From the NCBI RefSeq assembly GCF_019635515.1, contig NZ_JAHBZI010000001.1:1922001-1986000 (forward strand): a stretch of DNA of 64,000 nt, read 5' to 3'. Both the position numbers and the translations under genes were made by a program. Shown here in pieces: positions 8,671 to 15,645 of the stretch; position 1 is the stretch's first letter; every line of letters starts with the position of its first letter. Source of the stretch: Sphingomonas sp. (GTDB lineage Bacteria > Pseudomonadota > Alphaproteobacteria > Sphingomonadales > Sphingomonadaceae). Below the pieces are notes generated by a model. The model was given only the letters and a program-made list of their open reading frames with translations. It had not been told where the DNA came from and did no database searches.

Positions 8671-10390
8671 CTCTCTAAGCAAACGAGGCAAGTCGATGCT
8701 GAAGGTTGCCGAGCAGGCAATCGAGGCAGGGATGAAGGTGCTCGCTATTGGCCCGCGTTCGAAGGTTCCAGATACGCGCTTCTGCCGACGGGGCTGGAAG
8801 GACGCGACCGACGATATAGCGAACGTGAAGAAATGGCTCAGCACGGACGATCGCATTAATCTTGCGGCTTCGACCTTTGGCAGCGGCATCTGCGTCGTTG
8901 ATGTCGATGGTCCAAAGGGCGGGCGTGCTGTGCGCGAAATCGCTAAGCTGCCTCGCACTCGCAAATCCACGACGCCCAACGGGACGCATCGATATTATCG
9001 CTACGACGGGGACCTAGGCGGGTCGATCACGAAGTTTCGTCCGGAACTGGACCTACTGCTGAACACCTATGTGCTGTTGCCGGGTTCCAAGCATCCTGAG
9101 GGCGGCACGTATGAAACTGCGGATTTCGGTGCGCCAATCGCCCGATTGCCGGAGCCGATAGCGGACGCGATCCGAGCATATCGAAAGAAAACGGATCGTC
9201 CCAAGGAAAGCTCGAAGGGGCGATCCGGCTTTCGCTCCGGACAACGCAACAATCGGTTGACGAGCATCGCGGGTGCATTGCGGCGTCAGGGGTTGGAGGA
9301 AGGTCAAATCTCGACCGCTCTACTAGCGGTAAATCAGTCCCACTGCCGTCCGCCGTTGGCCGTGTCGGAAGTCGAACGCATCGCGCACAGTATAAGCAGC
9401 TATGCGCCCGAACACGAAGGGCTGTTCGATTTCATGTCAAACCTCACCCCGCGCGACGTACATTTCGTATGGGAGCCATATCTCGTCCAAGGAGCCGTAA
9501 ACCTTCTCGAAGGCGATCCGAATGTCGGTAAAACCTATCTGCTTTGCGAGATAGCGGCGGCGTTATCGTCCGGTCGATCGCTACCGGGGCAGGATCGAGG
9601 CGAGCCTCGAAACGTGCTGTTCATGAGCGCCGAGGACGACCCCGAGACAACATTAGTCAGGCGACTCATGCGAATGAACGCTGACCTTCGCCGCATTTCG
9701 TTTATGAGGAAGTTCCTGCGGCTGGAAGAAGAGGTCTTCGAGCATATCGAGCGCCATATCGCAGAACATGAAGTCAGCGTCGTAATCATGGACCCGCTGC
9801 TAGCCTATATGCAGTCGGGCATCGACATGAACAAGGCGAACGAGACCCGCCCATTTATGGCGAGGCTGGCTGAACTCGCCAAGGCGCGGAATGTGACGAT
9901 CATTGCGCTTCGGCACCTGAACAAGGCGGACAAGGACAAGGCAATCTTTCGCGGCTTGGGCTCGGTCGACATCACGGCGGCGGCGCGATCGGCGGTGATG
10001 ATCGGGTTGCATCCCGAAGACGATCAAACGCGCGTGCTGGTCCATATCAAACACAACCTGTCAGAGCGTGGCGCAACGCTGCTCTATGAGCTGGACGGCG
10101 GCGATCGATCGAAAGGAAAGGTGCCAAAGCTGGTTTGGCGCGGTGAAAGCGACCTGACCGCTGAGGATCTTGCACACAAGAGCAACAAGGTCGGGCGTCC
10201 GAATGACGCGAGCCAAGAAGCGCAGGAGTTCTTGCGTCGGGCTTTGCGCACCGGCGAGCGGCGGATCAAAGACGTAGTAAGGGACGCAGAGAGGCGTTCG
10301 ATCAGCGACCGTACGCTGCGCAAGGCGGCCCGCACTATCGGTGTTGTGAAGAAAGGGCAGACCTGGAAACTGGCCGAAACTCCCCTGTAG
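8663..10390 (+). CDS. Prim-pol/helicase replication protein (RepA-like)
   Basis: A 575-residue replication initiator or primase-helicase of the element. Residues 1-170 resemble the bifunctional primase/polymerase domain, including the VVDVDGPKGG metal-binding region and an NGTHRYYRY stretch. A basic linker with a PriCT-like helical part follows. Residues about 265-480 are an AAA_25/RepA-type RecA fold with Walker A GDPNVGKTYLL, Walker B VVIMDPLLAYM and a downstream ALRHLNK motif. The last 90 residues are a basic helical tail. The start is the ATG at 8663, with GGGAGG eight bases upstream; a GTG at 8654 is less likely. Confidence 0.87.
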   Translation: MANSLSKRGKSMLKVAEQAIEAGMKVLAIGPRSKVPDTRFCRRGWKDATDDIANVKKWLSTDDRINLAASTFGSGICVVDVDGPKGGRAVREIAKLPRTRKSTTPNGTHRYYRYDGDLGGSITKFRPELDLLLNTYVLLPGSKHPEGGTYETADFGAPIARLPEPIADAIRAYRKKTDRPKESSKGRSGFRSGQRNNRLTSIAGALRRQGLEEGQISTALLAVNQSHCRPPLAVSEVERIAHSISSYAPEHEGLFDFMSNLTPRDVHFVWEPYLVQGAVNLLEGDPNVGKTYLLCEIAAALSSGRSLPGQDRGEPRNVLFMSAEDDPETTLVRRLMRMNADLRRISFMRKFLRLEEEVFEHIERHIAEHEVSVVIMDPLLAYMQSGIDMNKANETRPFMARLAELAKARNVTIIALRHLNKADKDKAIFRGLGSVDITAAARSAVMIGLHPEDDQTRVLVHIKHNLSERGATLLYELDGGDRSKGKVPKLVWRGESDLTAEDLAHKSNKVGRPNDASQEAQEFLRRALRTGERRIKDVVRDAERRSISDRTLRKAARTIGVVKKGQTWKLAETPL

Positions 10391-10434
10391 GATCATTTCG
10401 GCCAGTTTGGTTGGCGGATTGCAGCAAGCGGACC

Positions 10435-10716
10435 TCAGCTTGCTTCGTGATTTGCGGCGAGCGCCTTGCGCGCTTCGTCCAACGCCTTGGAGCCGGGTTT
10501 CCACGACCATGGCTGCCTCGCGACGTGATCCTTGCCCAAGGTCGGGTAGAGTTTGGTTTGCTTTGCGGCGAGGCGCAGCAGCATTCGGGCGTCACGCGGC
10601 GACATCTTCACTTCGCGAGCCAGTTGATCGAGCGTGACCATCTCCACGCTGGAGTTGGCTGAGCCTTTGGCGTCCGATGCAGGCTTGGCGGTAGCCTTTG
10701 CGGGTTCATTCGTCAT
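10435..10716 (-). CDS. Small HTH-like island protein
   Basis: A 93-residue protein with a low-complexity Ala/Lys N-terminus and a helix-turn-helix-like segment (TLDQLAREVKMSPRDARMLLRLAA) around residues 30-55, then a short basic region with two Trp. It could bind DNA, but no family was named with confidence. AAGGAG lies nine bases before the chosen ATG and directly against an alternative ATG three codons upstream. It is convergent with the prim-pol gene. Confidence 0.65.
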   Translation of the reverse strand: MTNEPAKATAKPASDAKGSANSSVEMVTLDQLAREVKMSPRDARMLLRLAAKQTKLYPTLGKDHVARQPWSWKPGSKALDEARKALAANHEAS

Positions 10717-10775
10717 GTCGGTCATCTCCTTAGTTTGGGACCGACATTTCCATTAAGGCGGGGCCGGAAGGCGTG

Positions 10776-11009
10776 TCAGGAGAAATCCCAGTCGCTTTCA
10801 AGATTTTCCATCGGGGGGATTTCGAAGAAGGTTTCGCCGTCGGCGAAGATATAGAGATCGTCGTCGCTCCCAATTTCAAACGTGAAGCGGTGATCATCGA
10901 CGTCGATATGAATGGTTTCGTCGTCGCCGTAGCTCACTTCGATCTTAGCGCCGGGAAAGAGGCGAGAGGCATGGGCGAGCAAGTGGTCGTAGTCGGCGCG
11001 TTCGATCAT
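10776..11009 (-). CDS. Small acidic protein
   Basis: A 77-residue, strongly acidic protein (many Asp and Glu, few basic residues) of unknown function. The alternation of acidic and hydrophobic residues (ETIHIDVDDHRFTFEIGSDD) suggests a small beta-sheet domain. Such acidic small proteins on mobile elements sometimes mimic DNA, for example anti-restriction proteins, but that is speculation here. The chosen ATG has only a weak upstream GAG; the frame stays open to 11051. Confidence 0.55.
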   Translation of the reverse strand: MIERADYDHLLAHASRLFPGAKIEVSYGDDETIHIDVDDHRFTFEIGSDDDLYIFADGETFFEIPPMENLESDWDFS

Positions 11010-11082
11010 GGCGGTCACTCGTATTGTTGACCGTCTTCTCATTAAGAACATGGCGGGTCGGTTGTCAGGAAAAACCCCGCGC

Positions 11083-11148
11083 GACCCGCTGATTTCTACA
11101 CGGCTGCCGGTGCGCAGAATCGTGCGATTTTGGCAGGACCCGCTGATT
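11083..11148. repeat. Two internal att-like fragments
   Basis: GACCCGCTGATT at 11083-11094 and AGGACCCGCTGATT at 11135-11148 repeat, in the same orientation, part of the 47-bp att repeat (4540-4553 and 15200-15213). The second copy matches 14 of 14 bases. A 14-base exact match is not expected by chance in a 10-kb segment. They may be cores of a former or nested integration, or integrase-binding sites. Confidence 0.6.
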
Positions 11149-11202
11149 TGAAATGAGCTGGCGCGATCCAGGTGTAGGCCGCTTTTCCGCGATCTCGGAG
11201 GG

Positions 11203-11823
11203 CTATCGCTTCTTACTGGGTCCCGCTCGGGTACCAGACCGCTCGGCGGCTGCGCTGAGCCGATCTAAATACATCGCCTTTGCCTCGTACTCGGCGCTGG
11301 AAACCCTCGCGGCTATCTCAATGCGATTGCGTCCGCGCGGGCGAGGAGTGTTCCCCGTACCGCTAAATCGACGGCATAGTTTCACCGCCTTCCGTCGAAC
11401 GCGTGAAAGATCGGTCATGTTCTGTGTGGCATAGCTGAGCCGCTGCGCGGCACGCGATGCAAAACGTCCTTCCGCATAATACAGAACTTCGCACCGCCGG
11501 GCCGTGATCGGGCATATAAGGTAGAATCGCCATCCACCCCAAGAGGTAGGCAGGGCCTCGATGGCGACGTGTTGCATGCCGGGGCCGTCGATCAAGTTGC
11601 TGACGATACGCATGCCACCGCCGCGCTCAACGTCGCCCAGATCGACGCGCAAGCGTGCGCTGGGTGCGTTTAGCCCGCCGTTCGACCAGCGCACGGTGTC
11701 ACATACGCATTCACCGGGCCGTGCGATGCCCAGTCGTCGCAACGCGCGAATGTCGAGCGCGAGCGCGTCCTCAACATTGCCAACGTTGATCGATCGTTCC
11801 GAGCCAGAGCCTAAGCCACCCAT
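11203..11823 (-). CDS. Uncharacterised protein with a degenerate zinc-ribbon region
   Basis: A 206-residue protein of unknown function. It opens with MGGLGSGSERS and has a beta-rich middle with conserved-looking Trp residues (WGGWRFYLICP). The region CPITARRCEVLYYAEGRFASRAAQRLSY has the layout of a zinc ribbon in which, by recollection of similar island proteins, the CPxC and CRxC pairs are normally complete; here only scattered Cys remain. The C-terminal third is basic and helical. GGAGG is five bases before the chosen ATG; several in-frame ATGs lie just upstream. Confidence 0.65.
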   Translation of the reverse strand: MGGLGSGSERSINVGNVEDALALDIRALRRLGIARPGECVCDTVRWSNGGLNAPSARLRVDLGDVERGGGMRIVSNLIDGPGMQHVAIEALPTSWGGWRFYLICPITARRCEVLYYAEGRFASRAAQRLSYATQNMTDLSRVRRKAVKLCRRFSGTGNTPRPRGRNRIEIAARVSSAEYEAKAMYLDRLSAAAERSGTRAGPSKKR

Positions 11824-11853
11824 CATCACCTCCATGATCAGCGGCGACATCAT

Positions 11854-12265
11854 ACAATCGATCGTCCAGCGTCTCAGGCCCAGTCTCTAGGTCTGCGGAC
11901 CTTACCTCAGCGTCCACGGACCTAACGGACCTACGGCTATGTGCCGCTCTAGCTGGCTATTCTGCGAAATCCTGCGCCTTGGGGCAGGTTGCTGTTGAGA
12001 AACCTCGCTCGATTTCTCATACAGGTGACGGAGCCGCCACGCACGGCTCTGGGGCGTAGTAACCCCGAATAGCCGGTTGGACTGCCCGATGTGGTCCACA
12101 CATCCTTGACCCTTATGGTCGGGGAGCCTGCGACGTATGTCCAGGGCTTCCCAGCCTAAAGGTCGTAGGGACCGAGCTATCGGTTTACTAACTCCCCGAT
12201 CACCAGGGCTTGGTGTGAAGTCGATAAGCGGGGGCGTACCGCGATCGACTTCTGGGGAGAATAGC
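11854..12265. other. Gene-free spacer ending in a hairpin (12218-12251)
   Basis: About 410 bases with no supportable gene. At 12218-12251 is an inverted repeat with 8-bp perfect outer arms AAGTCGAT/ATCGACTT and an inner GCGG/CCGC pair. It ends three bases before the GGGGAGA ribosome site of the lipoprotein gene, so it may be an operator, a leader structure controlling translation, or a terminator of upstream transcription. Short GGTCCGT-like direct and inverted repeats lie at 11890-11935. Confidence 0.5.
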
Positions 12266-12598
12266 ATGACGCGGTTTGCGGTCATGGCGCTCGCGCTGCT
12301 TTGCGCTGGGTGTGAGGGTGAAGCTGAGCGCGCGGTGAGGGGTCAGCTTGTCGATCCGAACTCTGCGCAATTTTCCGAGGTTACGACCAAAAACGGAGTT
12401 ACCTGCGGGCTTGTCAACTCAAAGAACCGGTTGGGCGGCTACACGGGTCGAAAGATGTTTATCTTTCAAGGTGGCCAAGTCTACTTCTGGAATGAAAGCC
12501 CGAGTATTGATCAGAACTCGCTGAGCGCTTGTTCCAGTGAAGCATTTTCGACCGCAATGCGCGATTTCGCAACGGATATGAAAGGGCAAAACCAGTAG
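12266..12598 (+). CDS. Small putative lipoprotein
   Basis: A 110-residue protein with a signal peptide and lipobox ALLCAGC, lipidated Cys at residue 16. After cleavage an acidic, unremarkable domain of about 90 residues remains, with the sequence VDPNSAQFSEV that occurs in small periplasmic proteins of unknown function, and two further Cys that could form a disulphide. GGGGAGA gives a good ribosome site. It is the only exported protein on the island, flanked by a hairpin leader and by the convergent restriction-like cluster. Confidence 0.72.
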   Translation: MTRFAVMALALLCAGCEGEAERAVRGQLVDPNSAQFSEVTTKNGVTCGLVNSKNRLGGYTGRKMFIFQGGQVYFWNESPSIDQNSLSACSSEAFSTAMRDFATDMKGQNQ

Positions 12599-12685
12599 TT
12601 TTCAATCGCCGCTACGGTTCGACCTGATCCGATAATCAAGACGTATCGCTCAGCCTAGCTTACGTGTCGAGCGCGCCTGCGGCGA

Positions 12686-12973
12686 TCAATCCACCCTTTG
12701 GGAAGGGCTAAGTGCGGTTGGGCGCGTATTAGCTCGAAGCACCCACCCCTTCGTATCGGGATTCTGCAGGACAACGCCTTCGGCTTCCATCAACGCAAGT
12801 ATGGTTCTGGGGATATGCCCTTCATGCCCCTGATGGCCGGAGTATATTCCCAACGCGCGTCCGATGTCCGAGTTTCGGATTCCTTCCTCCGGCGCACACT
12901 TCAGAAGGACGTAGATCGCCGACCGAAGCTTGGCCATTGCTTCTTGAGCCAGAAGATAAGGGTCGTCCATCAT
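12686..12973 (-). CDS. Winged-helix protein, last gene of the restriction-like operon
   Basis: A 95-residue protein with a winged-helix pattern: helix KLRSAIYVLLKCAP, recognition-helix region RNSDIGRALGIYSGH, then a wing (ILALMEAEGVVLQNPDTKGWVLR). It probably binds DNA and may control the cluster. Its ATG overlaps the preceding stop (ATGA). By recollection, similar small winged-helix proteins sit with type II-like restriction or MORC-type loci; this link is not verified. It is the most 3' gene of four compact minus-strand genes. Confidence 0.72.
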   Translation of the reverse strand: MMDDPYLLAQEAMAKLRSAIYVLLKCAPEEGIRNSDIGRALGIYSGHQGHEGHIPRTILALMEAEGVVLQNPDTKGWVLRANTRPTALSPSQRVD

Positions 12974-13689
12974 AGCTGTTCCTGTGGTCGAAATCGGTCA
13001 AACTCTGCTGGAAGCAGCGACAGTATCTTCCATGCGCTCAGGTCCGTCATATCCCAGGTAACGTCCAGTTGCTTCCGAACTGCCGCGAGTCTGCGCGCCA
13101 CGCCGCCGGTGTCCTTGCCTGCAGCGCCTCGCTTGATGGCGCCGCTGGCGTCGTCAAAATAGAGCAGGCGACACGCTTCCTGAAAATTCGAGCTGAACAT
13201 GTCTTGCTGACTGGTAAGCTGTTCGCGAAGCTCCCCCGGCGTGCCGAGTTTGCCGCAGATCAGATGGTCCGCGTTTTTGCCCAGCGCCGAGTAAAGCAGT
13301 GTCGGCATCCTCACCAAATGCCTCTGAGCCTTCTGATAATCGTTCGGTGAAGCTGGGTACCAGCGGTGAATCTCTCCGACCTTTCGGATGCCGTCCTTTT
13401 TCTGGAAGATGACATCTGCCATGACGAAGGTGAGCCATGCCCACAACCCTGCGTCCCCGGCATGCGCTTGCGGCTGCTGTTGATCCAAGCTCGAACAGAT
13501 AGCGATTGCCATCTCCTTGGCGCTGTCAAACGTCCCGACCTGAAAGGGTTTCGTACCGGTCATGGGCTTGGCGTAAACAGGGTTGGTGCAGTCCAGCGCC
13601 TCGTCTTCCAGCTCGCCCAGCATTATTCTTCGGAACAAGTAGAGCCCTTCGACGGTCAGGGAATAGAGCGATGGATAGGTAGTGCTCAC
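12970..13689 (-). CDS. Uncharacterised protein, DUF6339-like by recollection
   Basis: A 239-residue soluble protein of unknown activity. Features include an N-terminal helical part, a Trp-rich hydrophobic stretch LWAWLTFVMADVIF, the segment YQKAQRHLVRMPTLLYSAL, and a C-terminal motif VRKQLDVTWDMTD...LSLLPAEFDRF. The layout (LWxWL; R-H-L-x-x-x-P; QLDxTxD; LLPxEFD) recalls the DUF6339 proteins found beside Z1-helicase and MORC-like ATPase restriction systems, but I could not check this. It overlaps both neighbours by 4 bases, showing a single coupled operon. Confidence 0.68.
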   Translation of the reverse strand: MSTTYPSLYSLTVEGLYLFRRIMLGELEDEALDCTNPVYAKPMTGTKPFQVGTFDSAKEMAIAICSSLDQQQPQAHAGDAGLWAWLTFVMADVIFQKKDGIRKVGEIHRWYPASPNDYQKAQRHLVRMPTLLYSALGKNADHLICGKLGTPGELREQLTSQQDMFSSNFQEACRLLYFDDASGAIKRGAAGKDTGGVARRLAAVRKQLDVTWDMTDLSAWKILSLLPAEFDRFRPQEQL

Positions 13690-14426
13690 TTCTTCGCCTC
13701 CATTTGAGCAATGACCTGACCCGCCAGCTCATGCCGATACGAGAATGCGTCGAGGAGTTCTTCAATCCATTCCTGACGCTCTTCCTCTGTCTTGCCGAAC
13801 GGTGGCTTGGAGCCCGGCATCATGGTGTCTACCCACAGCAGCCAGTCTGCCATCCAGCCATCTTCCGGCGTTGAGTCGCAGCGAAAGATTCGTCGCATTA
13901 CTTCCGACACTACATGTGGCAGAATACCAGCGTTGAACACCGGATCGGTCTTTGCCCAGAGGCTGGCGTCCGGCACGCGGTCGTCAACGTAAAGCGTCGG
14001 ATACTCCTCATCCCTAAGCTCCAGTCGCCACAGCCGCGGCGCGATTGGCGCCGGTTGGAACAGCAGGATGCCCTCCGGTTGCCCTCCTGATCGGTAGGTC
14101 CAGGGAGCCGTGCTCGCGAGTAGCAATCCGTCACTACCGTTCGCGCGGCTGACGATCCGGACCTGACAGCTCGGCGCTAGGAAGCTTCTCTGGCCGATGT
14201 TGGCCGTTGTTGTCGGTTTGCCAACCGTACCAAAATGCAGAACCTCGACGAGCTTGTTCTCTGTCAGTTTGACACGGATTTCAGCATCTGCGGGGAACGG
14301 CTTGAGTTCGTCAGTGCCGGAGAGTGCGAGCGCCGCGACGTGCTTGCCGTTCACATCGGCAATCTGCAGGTTGAAGCTCGATTGATTGAGCTGGCGACGA
14401 CCGGTCAGGCGGATGGATCTACGCAT
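13686..14426 (-). CDS. Uncharacterised protein of the restriction-like operon
   Basis: A 246-residue soluble protein that I cannot place in a named family. The N-terminal 120 residues look beta-rich (RRSIRLTGRRQLNQSSFNLQIADV, then FLAPSCQVRIVSRANG), the C-terminal half is helical with many Trp (DGWMADWLLWVDTMMPG). An LELRDEEYPTLYVDDRVPD stretch sits between them. No nuclease, ATPase or methylase motif is apparent. By recollection similar proteins occur next to DUF6339 proteins in MORC-type restriction neighbourhoods. It overlaps the preceding fragment by 8 bases and the next gene by 4. Confidence 0.68.
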   Translation of the reverse strand: MRRSIRLTGRRQLNQSSFNLQIADVNGKHVAALALSGTDELKPFPADAEIRVKLTENKLVEVLHFGTVGKPTTTANIGQRSFLAPSCQVRIVSRANGSDGLLLASTAPWTYRSGGQPEGILLFQPAPIAPRLWRLELRDEEYPTLYVDDRVPDASLWAKTDPVFNAGILPHVVSEVMRRIFRCDSTPEDGWMADWLLWVDTMMPGSKPPFGKTEEERQEWIEELLDAFSYRHELAGQVIAQMEAKK

Positions 14427-14757
14427 TTCGGAACGGCCTTATATTCGTCACCAGTTCACGGCGATTGTCGAAGCCCGTGACTTCCAAGTGAAAGTCGGAT
14501 TCGCACTCGCGGCAGACCAGAACGTTGTTCGTCATTTTGATCTCAGCACATCCCGACTTGCTGATCGGCAACTTTTCAGGGTCAAAATCAAAGCGCGTCC
14601 ATTTCGGTCTGCGCGATCCGTCCGCATAGGCCATCTCAACACGAACATTGACCGGCCAGGAGCCATACTTTGGATTGGATCGTATCCTGAAGCCGTCGGC
14701 AAGATCATCTACAAGGAATATTCTTGTTTGCGTGGCCGGAGATTCCTCTGGTTTCAC
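14419..14757 (-). pseudogene. 5'-truncated gene, C-terminal fragment of a larger protein
   Basis: The open frame (GTG at 14757, stop upstream at 14788-14790) has no ATG and no ribosome site at its 5' end, and begins abruptly in what looks like the middle of a protein (TQTRIFLVDDLADGFRIRSNP). The 112 residues contain PVNVRVEMAYADGSRRPKW, a C-x-x-C pair (VCRECESD) and VTGFDNRRELVTNIRP. The ending recalls C-terminal parts of ATP-binding proteins of MORC-type restriction loci, unverified. It is operon-coupled to the gene after it, so it was once the end of the preceding full-length gene. It could alternatively be a complete small gene with a weak GTG start. Confidence 0.6.
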
Positions 14758-14780
14758 TGTTACGGGATTGCTCTTGGCCT

Positions 14781-15005
14781 TGTCGCTTCACAACGACGCC
14801 CGCGACACGGCCCGATTTCTGGAAAGACAAGTTCGACGGGAACGTTGCTCGTGACCGGCGCAATGTGCTTGCGCTGATGGACTTGGGTTGGCGGGTAGCA
14901 ATCGTATGGGAATGCGCTTTGAGGAAGGACGCTGACGCGGTCGCTATCGAACTCAGCAGATGGTTGAAGGCGGAAGCAGGTCCTCAGCTGACTCACTACG
15001 GCTAA
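14781..15005 (+). pseudogene. vsr: Vsr very-short-patch repair endonuclease, C-terminal remnant
   Basis: The reading frame from CRFTTTPATRPDFW through NVARDRRNVLALMDLGWRVAIVWECALRKD to the stop matches the C-terminal half of Vsr, the T:G mismatch nickase that accompanies cytosine methylases. The Asn and Asp of the NVARD helix are kept, but the catalytic Asp and the FWHxH histidines of the N-terminal half are absent; sequence before base 14781 does not match the family. There is no start codon with a ribosome site. It is therefore a dead fragment, head to head with another truncated gene. Confidence 0.82.
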
Positions 15006-15172
15006 GCGATGAAAGGAAGTGCCGATGGAAGCCGAGCCCACGATGTCACTAAGCTGATGCCGAGGGTTTTATGCAACGGAGACTCTAACTCTGATGCCCT
15101 AAAAACTCTGATGCCCCAATGGGACCCCGCGCCGGATCACCGTCGCGCTTTTGCATCTAAGTAATTGAAAAT

Positions 15173-15249
<77 letters not shown>

Positions 15250-15520
15250 ATTCCGTCGGGCAGGAATGGCGCCCTTGGAGAAGCGCCGCCGCGATTGGAG
15301 GGGCGCGGTTAGCATCGCTCCGCGCTTTTGCAAACCCTAAAATCATGCCTTTCGAAAAAGCTTCGGAAAGCCTTGGGCAGCGCATGGCGCGGCTCCGGGG
15401 TAGACCATTGCCGACATCGCAGCGCGCGCCGACGAGGTTGATCCGCAGCAGCGTCCTGAACTGGCCGAATGTCGGGCTCCGCGGCCGCGTCGCGGAGGCA
15501 CAAGCCTCTCGACAAAATCC

Positions 15521-15645
15521 TTGCGCGGCGAGGCCCGGATTGCCCATATGCCGCGACTGATCGAGGCGGAAATGCGCGTGGCGATGGCGCTCACCGGTGC
15601 GCGACTATCGGCGGAATCGGTTCCGACATTCTGGTGAAACCATGA
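15521..15645 (+). pseudogene. C-terminal remnant of an alpha-hydroxy-acid oxidase (LldD-like), frameshifted
   Basis: Translation gives LRGEARIAHMPRLIEAEM then RVAMALTGAR in one frame and, after a one-base-type shift near 15600, GGIGSDILVKP followed by TGA. This is the conserved C-terminal end of FMN-dependent alpha-hydroxy-acid dehydrogenases. The rest of the gene is missing; the 270 bases between it and the tRNA hold no recognisable part of it. Its stop overlaps the uxaA start (ATGA), so the lost gene was translationally coupled to uxaA. Whether it was lactate, mandelate or glycolate oxidase cannot be told. Confidence 0.72.

Larger units (their letters stand above)
4560..15172. mobile_element. 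tRNA-Lys integrated genomic island, P4-type integrase
   Basis: About 10.6 kb lies between 47-bp direct repeats that match the 3' end of tRNA-Lys. Inside, near the left end, is a P4-type tyrosine integrase, followed by an AlpA-like regulator and a prim-pol/helicase, the core of a P4-like satellite or small integrative element. Cargo is a Fic protein, unknown small proteins, a lipoprotein and a decayed restriction-like cluster. Codon use is visibly less GC-biased than in the flanking genes, and several spacers are AT-richer. No capsid, tail, conjugation or transposase genes are seen, so movement would need a helper or be integrase-only. Confidence 0.9.

Noticed and set aside
11902..12285. 127-residue minus-strand frame over the lipoprotein leader
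   Set aside because: It crosses the hairpin and overlaps a lipoprotein with a clear signal peptide; no similarity.
15301..15335. Promoter of tRNA-Lys (TTGCAA and TGCTAA on the minus strand)
   Set aside because: The gap between the two elements is only 13 bases, so a normal promoter is not supported.
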